This document shows, in pieces, positions 17,301 through 23,031 of a DNA stretch of 39,541 nucleotides (the first letter of the stretch is position 1; every line of letters starts with the position of its first letter). This stretch comes from RGIG5050 sp045636065. GTDB taxonomy: Bacteria; Verrucomicrobiota; Kiritimatiellia; RFP12; UBA1067. The stretch is from the NCBI GenBank assembly GCA_045636065.1, contig JAZTWW010000004.1, forward strand, positions 1 to 39,541, read 5' to 3'. The translations under genes were made by a program, and so were the position numbers. The notes under the pieces are model-generated. The model was not told the DNA's origin. It did not search any database and was given only the letters and a program-made list of their open reading frames with translations.

Positions 17301-19460
17301 CGTAAGAACGCTGCCTTCTGCGACAACCTGCCAATCATGCACATGCTGCATGACGACGTTATAGGTGTACGGGCCTTCGCCGGACCTTTCCACGCCGTAG
17401 CCTGTCTCGCTGGTCGAAACAGTGCATTCAGCGTCCGAAGTCAAAACGGAGCCCAACGAAAGGACATACGTCGCATCGGAGCTTCCGAACGCGCCAAGCG
17501 CGACAATCACGCCCCCAGGAATCTCGTATTCGCCATCATAATCATCCTGCGCGATAAGTGTAACCGTCTGGCCGCTTTCGCTCGCCGTAAGCGCATCCTC
17601 GAGAGAAAGATACTTCTTCCCGTCAATCTGAGCTACGTAGGGCAGCGCAGGATATGCCTGGTTGCCGTAATTGTCATAGAGCTTCAGGTTCTCGTCAAGC
17701 GGAATGGTGATCGTGTAATCCTGAAACGCCACACCGTCAGGATCGCCCTCGGTATCGTTGCCCCAGATAATTGCACCTGCGGTCATCGTGTAAACCAGTT
17801 CGGTCTTCTCTTCAATCAGCGCCGTAGCTATGATCTCAGGCGTAATACCAACTTTCCACGTGGTGGCTGAAAGATAGGTGAAATCCTTTTCACCGCTAAG
17901 GGTATTTTGACGGAACTTACTCGACTGAGTAGCATGAGAAACAAAACCATCAGACACGGTTACCTGCACTGAGTCCATTTTGACATAATGAGCGTATCCA
18001 CCCGATGACCAGCTGTCTTTCTTATCCATCGGCCAAGTGATCTTAATTCCGGCATACCAAACCGCATTCTCTGCATCATATTCGAGCTTCGACGAATCGG
18101 AGAGAGTAAAGTCGTTGCCGCTCGCCGTCATGCTGCCCGTAGCGCCCTCAGTGACCGTGCTGCCTGTGCCAGTAGTATTCACGATAGACCATGTTGCAGT
18201 CGCGGTTCCCTCGAAATTGCCAGTGCCGTTTACGGTCACGGAATACGTTCCCCTTTCCGTAGCCGAAGTAGTAGAGGTTTCCGTATCCACCTCAAATGTG
18301 GCCGCAAGGCCGTTTGCGTTAACGGACGGCGTAACAGTCTGCTCCGTTCCATTGTATGTCGGGTTCGCGGGCGTGAATGAAAGCATTGCATCGGTGATAA
18401 CCACCTTCGATATCGTCACAGTCTTAGAAAGCTCATACGACTGCTCGTCGCCCAGCCCCGTCACAGTCATCGTGGCGGTGTATGTGCCGGCATCCTTTAT
18501 AGTATCGACTGACGCTTCATCCTTTATAATGGAAATCGTTGTCGTGGCACCGGGGAAGATTGTCTTGAAAGAACTGTCAAAATCAGCTGAGGCGGTTATC
18601 GCCTTGTTGTCGTAAACCTTGTCGCTGCCGGAAAGAGTCAGAGACACCGTGGTTGAACCTCCAACCGGGCATCCCGCATTGCCGCATGTTGCCGTAAGCG
18701 TTGCACCATCAACAGAATAAGTCCAAGTGTGGGAATGCGTCATCGTAACGCCCCATGTTCCATCACCATTGTCGGAAGCCGCAAAGCCATCGCCAAACGT
18801 AACGCCTACAGGATCGGACAGGAACTTGACCGTCGTGTAGTTGTCGAGACTAATCTGATCCGCCAGATACTGCGCATCACCATACACCGTGTCGCCAAGA
18901 AGTCCAACCGCCGGATACCACTTGACGCCGTCGCCATCAAACAGCTCGATCGTCTGCGGAACAATTATTGTGTACTCGTTGCCGCCGATTGTCAGCGTTG
19001 CGGAATAGTCTGCATCACCAAGCGAATACATAAACTCGGGCGTTACATAGATATACCATTCTGTGGTATCCATCCAATATTTCCAATTTAAAAAATTCCC
19101 CGTGGTTTTTGTCGTATTCTTCATCCCGCAGCCGGTCGGAGTTTTGTCACCATTGTTATAGACCGTATATTCGGTTGTATTGTTCAAGCTCGCGGGGCTG
19201 TCGGAAACTGAAGCTTTTGTATTTTTTGCATTCTGAGCCTCTGTATCCCACGTCAACTGAATCCCCGCATACCAGCCTTTCTGTGTACGATACGGAGCGG
19301 AACTGTTGCTTGGCGACGCCTTATACTCAAGGCTTGTTGCGGTGTATGTTGAGCCGTCTGCTGCAAGCGTTCCCATTTTCGTGGAGACGGAACCGACATT
19401 TGCGCCGTACGCAAAAAGCGCACTCGCCATAACTGCTGCTGAAACTATCGATTTGAACAT
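14376..19460 (-). CDS. Giant secreted repeat protein with MBG-like and His/Cys modules
   Basis: A 1694-aa protein with a signal peptide (residues 1-20, MFKSIVSAAVMASALFAYGA). It is built from four module types. A is a beta-rich block with WYAG...TW and TTWKV...TP motifs (about 35-180, 430-605, 905-1090, 1350-1515). B is a short HxHxW...TATC....C motif (about 241-275, 707-740, 1157-1190). C is an Ig-like block with KxYD and AGTYTATMTVTG-like motifs (277-352, 750-826, 1196-1266). D is an MBG-like block with TYNGxxQTV and GTYxVTVNGxGNFxGT motifs ending in SIVNTTG (358-431, 833-905, 1275-1349). The order is (A-B-C-D)x3-A, followed by a unique acidic tail (1525-1694). No sortase or PEP-CTERM signal is seen. 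A Shine-Dalgarno GAGGGGGA lies about 9 nt before the ATG. It probably acts at or outside the cell surface in adhesion or scaffolding; ligand unknown. Confidence 0.85.
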   Translation of the reverse strand: MFKSIVSAAVMASALFAYGANVGSVSTKMGTLAADGSTYTATSLEYKASPSNSSAPYRTQKGWYAGIQLTWDTEAQNAKNTKASVSDSPASLNNTTEYTVYNNGDKTPTGCGMKNTTKTTGNFLNWKYWMDTTEWYIYVTPEFMYSLGDADYSATLTIGGNEYTIIVPQTIELFDGDGVKWYPAVGLLGDTVYGDAQYLADQISLDNYTTVKFLSDPVGVTFGDGFAASDNGDGTWGVTMTHSHTWTYSVDGATLTATCGNAGCPVGGSTTVSLTLSGSDKVYDNKAITASADFDSSFKTIFPGATTTISIIKDEASVDTIKDAGTYTATMTVTGLGDEQSYELSKTVTISKVVITDAMLSFTPANPTYNGTEQTVTPSVNANGLAATFEVDTETSTTSATERGTYSVTVNGTGNFEGTATATWSIVNTTGTGSTVTEGATGSMTASGNDFTLSDSSKLEYDAENAVWYAGIKITWPMDKKDSWSSGGYAHYVKMDSVQVTVSDGFVSHATQSSKFRQNTLSGEKDFTYLSATTWKVGITPEIIATALIEEKTELVYTMTAGAIIWGNDTEGDPDGVAFQDYTITIPLDENLKLYDNYGNQAYPALPYVAQIDGKKYLSLEDALTASESGQTVTLIAQDDYDGEYEIPGGVIVALGAFGSSDATYVLSLGSVLTSDAECTVSTSETGYGVERSGEGPYTYNVVMQHVHDWQVVAEGSVLTATCVADACPLDTTTYSMSLFTGANKDAVEDIASKTYDGASMSRKAVYGDGFTDVFPDVDAQISVTKGGESVEKINDVGEYVVTMTVTGVGNDKTVEYTLVKEVAISPLDIEGATVTLNPSSVTYDGKEHTVSCTIKKNNLTATFDFAEGSVTSATAIGEYTVTMDATGNFTGSTTATWSIVNTTGSLSGVTSAVSGIGDFDSENNTLTVSDSTALEYSDGAWYAGLTLTWPMEALDVSLNPLRDGSAQYVKPEAMQMVIDGNVYNGDEIVSGEAAYSGGELVAEVSTGSYKYFESLLSQPTKQFSYLSTTTWKVAITPAIVEAALAEPKAELTYSMNAGAFVWEDGREGDSDGVAFADYAITLPLDEPVVFVLGEGETYDLGSTALTTTKIQLAAGASVTSEAAQTEGAIFTVETGYDIECTESDGVYTYTAKFTHVHNWSVSKAENGYELVATCANPECDINGGEVKMWLDVGVTEKTYDGNSVTRKAEFGEGFMTVYPDAAAVLTVNGVENGVINNAGEYDVELTVTGVGEGTYTLSRTVTVSQVDIKGATLVLTPATKTYNGAGQTVTPSVTVDGVTATLENNGLELASGTCTATEIGTYPVTVNGIGNFTGTPASATWEIVNTTGEPVSVTESAAGSMTNEGNVFTLTDSAKLEYDAENKVWYAGITITWPMEKHDSWTTGGYAHYVSNASVRVTVSDGSVSHVEQSAKYRQTLISGEKDFVYLYTTTWKVPMTPASIEAALAEEKTSLNYTMNAGAFIWGNDTEGDPTGVAFRDYTITIPLNEDLKLYDGDGKQVYPMTPGQTIIEEIKSDIAEAVSGEVAADASAKINLLAEVAGEGNEQDVADWVDGMKGENPAEFFEELAQCDYVKASFELETDELITDISEVEVAEFEAADGGFTFAVRIDGDDIEAARVKAARIIKVGTDLGSFGPLSAERIEISVEGGMTVEKDASAGHEFFKIVIDKDDEVD

Positions 19461-19521
19461 GACAAATCGTCCCCCTCTTTTGATGCTGTACCAGTTTACT
19501 TTTTCTGGTGTTGAAAGGTGC

Positions 19522-19551
19522 AGTATACCATAACACGCCCCTTTATGTCAA
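19522..19551 (-). promoter_or_regulatory. Promoter of the giant repeat protein gene
   Basis: Minus-strand consensus TTGACA (19546-19551), 18-bp spacer ending in TTATGG, TATACT (19522-19527). Predicted start is about 19515 and leader about 55 nt. It is the best -35 box in the window, consistent with high expression. Confidence 0.75.
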
Positions 19552-19574
19552 TCACGCCACAACTTGACTCCTAA

Positions 19575-19629
19575 AGTTGTCCAAGTTGTTTCCAAACCAA
19601 AAAAGGAAACAACTATATGAAACAACTCT
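19575..19629. repeat. 55-bp direct repeat, copy 1 (contains a 10-bp inverted repeat)
   Basis: Identical in 54 of 55 positions to the copy at 20151-20205; the only change is C to T in the loop. Each copy contains a perfect inverted repeat AGTTGTTTCC/GGAAACAACT with an 11-nt A-rich loop (here 19584-19614). Further GTTGT or ACAAC words sit on both sides. Each also carries, on the plus strand, AAGGA plus an ATG 9 nt later, though the frames that follow differ between copies. No T tract follows the stem on either strand. Confidence 0.9.
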
Positions 19630-19822
19630 TCATCCGAGCGCGGGCTAACTCGCCCGCGCCCATTTGCCGATCTACGAACGGCTTCCCGTCGGAGGTCAGG
19701 ATCTCGCGGTTGTCCGTGTCGTAGAAATACCGCTCTATCGTGGCGAACTTCGGATAGAAGTTGACTATGATTCCACATGGCATCTTGAGCAACCTCATGT
19801 AGTTGAAAAGTTGAGCACGATG
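19613..19822 (-). pseudogene. C-terminal remnant resembling a GxxExxY (PD-(D/E)XK-like) protein
   Basis: This frame reads HRAQLFNYMRLL, then GIIVNFYP, then a charged tail. It resembles the C-terminal end of GxxExxY family proteins, where a QLLNYL helix is followed by a GLLINF strand. The part that would hold the catalytic Asp and Glu-x-Lys is absent: upstream of His the frame turns into Cys/Thr-rich text without a start. The frame ends inside the 55-bp repeat copy 1, so its last residues come from the repeat. A perfect 8-bp hairpin, GCGCGGGC/GCCCGCGC, lies in its 3' part (19638-19659). Most likely a decayed fragment; the family match is from motif memory only. Confidence 0.45.
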
Positions 19823-19857
19823 CGTGGATGTCTCCGTGCAGCAACAAGTGGCACATG

Positions 19858-19941
19858 CTATTCCCTGAACAAATCGTCGAGCGCCACTTCAGACTGGACG
19901 ATGCCTGAATGCTTGTTGCGTTTCAGGCCATAAGTCGGCAC
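19858..19941 (-). CDS. 27-codon ORF behind a strong, operator-covered promoter
   Basis: GTG start, 27 residues, ending ALDDLFRE before a TAG. The sequence is well-behaved (charged N-terminus with LKRNKHSG, then IVQSEVALDDL). A purine run AAGGGAAGGA lies directly before the GTG, and a strong promoter starts about 20 nt upstream. It could be a true small protein or the surviving N-terminus of a longer gene whose remainder was replaced by the adjoining GxxExxY-like fragment. I do not recognise the family. An alternative reading, ATG at about 19964 giving a 14-codon ORF, is less convincing. Confidence 0.35.
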   Translation of the reverse strand: MPTYGLKRNKHSGIVQSEVALDDLFRE

Positions 19942-19956
19942 TCCTTCCCTTTCGTC

Positions 19957-20062
19957 ATTTTGACCATATTATACCTTATTAATCATCATTTGGTCAATAT
20001 GGCATATAAAAAATCATCATTATGACCAAATCTTAGTTTTTTGACACGATTTGGTCATTATT
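19957..20062. promoter_or_regulatory. Four-copy operator-like array, 30-31 bp spacing, alternating orientation
   Basis: Four copies of a motif close to ATTTGGTCAnnAT occur in an AT-rich stretch. Their GGTCA/TGACC cores lie at 19961-19965 (reverse), 19992-19996 (forward), 20023-20027 (reverse) and 20053-20057 (forward). Steps are 31, 31 and 30 bp, about three helical turns, and orientation alternates. The second copy overlaps the -35 box of the promoter at 19968-19997, and the first lies between the -10 box and the start of transcription. This layout fits cooperative binding of a repressor to two inverted pairs on one DNA face. Confidence 0.6.
19968..19997 (-). promoter_or_regulatory. Promoter of the 27-codon ORF
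   Basis: Minus-strand TTGACC (19992-19997, 5/6), 18-bp spacer ending in AAGG, perfect TATAAT (19968-19973). Predicted start is about 19961. Both boxes are embedded in the operator-like array. Confidence 0.65.
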
Positions 20063-20104
20063 CAAAAAACGAACGCAGAAAACAACTCTGTAAAAAACAT
20101 TCAC

Positions 20105-20132
20105 AAAAACCGGGCGCAGTTGCGCCCGGTTT
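20105..20132 (-). terminator. Intrinsic terminator downstream of the 910-aa kinase-like gene
   Basis: A perfect 12-bp stem (20107-20118 with 20121-20132, GC-rich core CCGGGCGC) is followed on the minus strand by TTTTTGTG. It is the strongest classical terminator seen in the window and lies 110 nt beyond the stop codon of the 910-aa gene, after the 55-bp repeat copy 2. On the plus strand the trailing sequence is TTTGAAAAAG, a poorer U tract. Confidence 0.8.
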
Positions 20133-20150
20133 GAAAAAGTTGTTTTTACC

Positions 20151-20205
20151 AGTTGTCCAAGTTGTTTCCAAATCAAAAAAGGAAACAACTATATGAAACA
20201 ACTCT
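20151..20205. repeat. 55-bp direct repeat, copy 2
   Basis: Partner of the copy at 19575-19629, 576 bp away. It contains the same 10-bp inverted repeat (20160-20169 and 20181-20190). It sits between the stop codon of the 910-aa gene and its terminator, so it would be transcribed as part of that gene's 3' UTR. Confidence 0.9.
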
Positions 20206-20227
20206 GCTGCTGGAGTGAAGCTCTCGC

Positions 20228-20244
20228 CACGCGGCGAAAGGTTA
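20228..20244. repeat. 17-bp direct repeat bracketing the 910-aa gene, downstream copy
   Basis: CACGCGGCGAAAGGTTA, identical to 23009-23025. This copy includes the stop codon (TAA on the minus strand) of the 910-aa gene. With the other copy it encloses exactly that one gene. Confidence 0.85.
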
Positions 20245-22974
20245 AGCGGCGGGGAAGAGCTTGTCCAGACCGTCGCGGGCGAAGTAGGACGGGCAGGTCA
20301 GGTTGTTGACATCGAAGGACGACTGACGATTGAGGCTCTTGTGCCTGCCGCCCGGGAGTTCGATCTGGACATAGCTGGAGTTGCGCTGGGGTGTGGTTTC
20401 GTCCCCCCACTTGTCCCCGTCCACTACCTTGTTTTCCCTCGCAAGGCGCTCTGCGTGGGCGATGGCGTCATTGAGCCGCGCTTCGGCGGCAGCCACATTC
20501 TCCTTGCTCATGCGCGGACTGATCGAATCGATATATGCCTTACGCTTGGCGGGGTCGTTCTTGAGCTCCATCAGGTGGTTGTAGAAGTCGCGGTCGATCT
20601 TGTCCGGCACGGCAATGGACTTAACGCCCGTGGTCTCCGCCAGCGCCGAAAGGATTGCCTTGTTCTTAACCTTGAGCGCGTCGACGGTTATGTTCTTCCC
20701 CTGCCGCGTGATGGACGGGTCTTCCTGCAGGAGGCGTTTCGCCTCGTTGTCCGGATTGCGGACTCCGGCATTATCCAGGACATTGACGAGTTCCTTGTAG
20801 AATTGGCCGCCGCGGTTCTTGTCGAGGGCGAAGGTGCCGACGCCCGTGCGGTATTTCGAATAGCAGGCGTCGTTGTCGATGCCAGATACGGTCACATTAT
20901 GCGTCTGGCGATCGACATGGATGAAGTAGTTGTCCGTGTGGCGGTCCAATTGTCCGGTAATGATGTCGAGCCACTGCAGGCGGTTGAGCTGGCGCATGAT
21001 TTCGCCCTTCACCCGGCGGCGCTCGCCTGGCTCCAGATTCGAAATCTCCTTTCCGGTGAGCCCGGCCTCGGCGGTCTTGCTGCCGCCCTTGCCCGCAAGG
21101 TCGGCCGCGGAACGGCCCTTGGCCTTGTCCATGAAGAACCCGAACGTGCCGTTGTGGGTTCCGGCCTTGTAGTTCACGATCAGGTTGCCGCATCCGAGAG
21201 CGTTGGCGGCGTCTTTGGCGGCGATGTTGAGATTGACGGTCTGCTGGCTCTTCCTGTAGGATTCTCCCTTTCCGGCGCAGGTTGTGTTCAGCCCCGTCCG
21301 GCTTTCCATTTCGCCCTTGAAAACGACCTCCGAGCCGTCCTTGCGCCGCAGGAGATAGACCGTTCCCGCGTTGCCCGCGCCGAGAAGCTTTGAACTTTCG
21401 ATGTTGGCGTCCTCGTTCGCGGGGTCGACGTCGTCAGTCCGCAGGCCGCGCGCCCTGCTCTCGACGACCGACGACACGCTCAGCTCGCCCTTGAAGACGC
21501 TCATCGCCTCGTTGCCGGTGAAGAGACGATCCGAGTTGAGGATGTAGTGCGCCATCGTCGCGAGCTTTGCCACGACCGTGTGCGCGGCCTGCGCCGTGCC
21601 GATGAACTTCGTCACGCCTTCGCTCCTCGACCCGAGCGGAACGGTGACGTTGTAGGTTGCTTCGAGGAGCTGATCCGCAGCGGCGGCCGAATCATTGAGG
21701 GCCTTGTTGATCACATTCTGATCGGGATTCTCCGCCAGAACCGCGTTCTTCACCACGGCAAGAGACGCGAGGAACAGGTCGCGCTTGTTGAAGAGCGTGT
21801 CGGCAGGCTCCCCCTCGTCGCGCTGCATCTGCCCCTCATCCTGGTCGCTCATGCGGAAGAGCGTATCCGCAGTATTGATGAAGTTGTCGAGCATGCGCTC
21901 TTTTACGTCGCGCTGCGCCGTCTTGAAGAGCTCCTCCGCCTGCGCCACCTCCGTCTCGAGCGCCTTCAGGATGTCCTTCGCGACCATCATCCGCCCGCCG
22001 CCTACCTGGATGCCGTGCTCCCGGATGTCGGCGACCGCCGCCTTCATCGTGCGGATGTCGCTCTGGAGAGCAAGGAAGTTCTCGCCCGCAATCGAGGCGT
22101 TGGGATTCTGCTTGAAGGCGTCGATCCTTTCGGCGAGCGGACGCAGCCTGCCGGTGATTTCCTCATTCACCGTGGCGAGGGCGTCGGCCGTACCGTGCAT
22201 GGCGAGCGCCTGGCGCGGCAGAAGGTCGTTCACCTTGGCCTTGAGGATGGCCGCGATGTTCGGGTCGGCATTGTTGCCGTGCGCGGCCTGGTAGACTGCA
22301 AAGTCGTGCATCTGGAAGGCAAGCGCGTCGATCTCCGCGGCGCGACGGTCGCAGAGCTGGCGCAGTTCGACAACTTCGTTGTGCAGTTCGCGGTCCACGC
22401 CCCAGTAGTTGGGGTTCGCCGCGCGCATTTCTTCGTCGTGCCGCTCAAGGGTGTCGAGCTGGCGATCAAGCTGCAGGAGCATGTCCGAAAGCTCGTTCTG
22501 CGCATCGACCGCCGCCTTGATCGCCTTGCCGGCGCTGGTCGTCAAGTCGAGTTCGGCGAAAGACCCTCGCTCCCCGGAACCGGACTTGACGGCGGCGGCG
22601 AGCTGCGCTCCGGTAAACTTGTCGAGCGCCTTCAGAGTCTTCGCGGCCTTGTCCGCGGTCTTGCCGAGGAGCTTAAGGGAATCCTTGGCGAGCGCGCCGT
22701 CGGTCACGAGCTTAAGGAGGGAATTCTTGACCGCCTTGCCGTCAAGCGACTGCGTGGAGGCCTTCGCCGCCTTTACGAGCAGCACATCGAGCTGCTGCAC
22801 CATCCTCGCGGCGGGACCGGGCTGAGGCGCCTGCACCTCACCGGCAATGCCATTGTCCGCCGGCTGTCCGACCGCGCCGCCTGGGCCCTGCACGTTCTGC
22901 GCCTCCCGCGCGGCATCTACGCCGTGCAGGAAGTAGTTCATCGGAACGTTGTTGATGTTAATCGGCAGCGGCAT
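20242..22974 (-). CDS. Large kinase-like protein, candidate effector or toxin (PI3/4-kinase or actin-fragmin-kinase-like)
   Basis: A 910-aa protein with no signal peptide and no membrane segment. Residues 1-60 are rich in Asn, Gly, Pro, Gln and Ala, like a flexible secretion leader. Residues about 60-480 are long amphipathic helices (LLQLDRQLDTLERHDEE and similar). Residues about 525-710 carry kinase-like motifs in order: glycine loop LLGAGNAGTVYLL (530-542), VFKGE with Lys553, catalytic loop GQLDRHTDNYFI (674-685; Asp677, Asn682) and metal loop GIDND (698-702; Asp700). DRHxxN followed by IDxD is the style of PI3/PI4 kinases, actin-fragmin kinase and HipA-like enzymes, not of Hanks Ser/Thr kinases. 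A C-terminal region of about 200 aa is unrecognised. The ATG at 22974 has AAGGAAGGAGA 7 nt upstream. It is bracketed by 17-bp repeats between uvrA and the 55-bp repeats. Export as a host-directed effector is an inference. Confidence 0.7.
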   Translation of the reverse strand: MPLPININNVPMNYFLHGVDAAREAQNVQGPGGAVGQPADNGIAGEVQAPQPGPAARMVQQLDVLLVKAAKASTQSLDGKAVKNSLLKLVTDGALAKDSLKLLGKTADKAAKTLKALDKFTGAQLAAAVKSGSGERGSFAELDLTTSAGKAIKAAVDAQNELSDMLLQLDRQLDTLERHDEEMRAANPNYWGVDRELHNEVVELRQLCDRRAAEIDALAFQMHDFAVYQAAHGNNADPNIAAILKAKVNDLLPRQALAMHGTADALATVNEEITGRLRPLAERIDAFKQNPNASIAGENFLALQSDIRTMKAAVADIREHGIQVGGGRMMVAKDILKALETEVAQAEELFKTAQRDVKERMLDNFINTADTLFRMSDQDEGQMQRDEGEPADTLFNKRDLFLASLAVVKNAVLAENPDQNVINKALNDSAAAADQLLEATYNVTVPLGSRSEGVTKFIGTAQAAHTVVAKLATMAHYILNSDRLFTGNEAMSVFKGELSVSSVVESRARGLRTDDVDPANEDANIESSKLLGAGNAGTVYLLRRKDGSEVVFKGEMESRTGLNTTCAGKGESYRKSQQTVNLNIAAKDAANALGCGNLIVNYKAGTHNGTFGFFMDKAKGRSAADLAGKGGSKTAEAGLTGKEISNLEPGERRRVKGEIMRQLNRLQWLDIITGQLDRHTDNYFIHVDRQTHNVTVSGIDNDACYSKYRTGVGTFALDKNRGGQFYKELVNVLDNAGVRNPDNEAKRLLQEDPSITRQGKNITVDALKVKNKAILSALAETTGVKSIAVPDKIDRDFYNHLMELKNDPAKRKAYIDSISPRMSKENVAAAEARLNDAIAHAERLARENKVVDGDKWGDETTPQRNSSYVQIELPGGRHKSLNRQSSFDVNNLTCPSYFARDGLDKLFPAA

Positions 22975-23008
22975 GGCTTATTCTCCTTCCTTTGCCCTGT
23001 ATACACGT

Positions 23009-23025
23009 CACGCGGCGAAAGGTTA
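23009..23025. repeat. 17-bp direct repeat bracketing the 910-aa gene, upstream copy
   Basis: CACGCGGCGAAAGGTTA, identical to 20228-20244. It lies in the 57-bp gap between the uvrA stop codon and the 910-aa gene's start, overlapping where its promoter should be. A weak TTGTAA-N19-TATACA pair on the minus strand spans it. Confidence 0.85.
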
Positions 23026-23031
23026 CAAAAG

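Noticed and set aside
19618..19725. 35-codon plus-strand ORF starting at the ATG of the 55-bp repeat, with AAGGA upstream
   Set aside because: The same start in copy 2 leads into an unrelated frame and no promoter is seen on that strand. I treat the ribosome-site look as chance within an A-rich repeat.
19575..20205. Retron, diversity-generating or CRISPR-like element
   Set aside because: Only two repeats, no reverse transcriptase, Cas gene, accessory protein or variable region.
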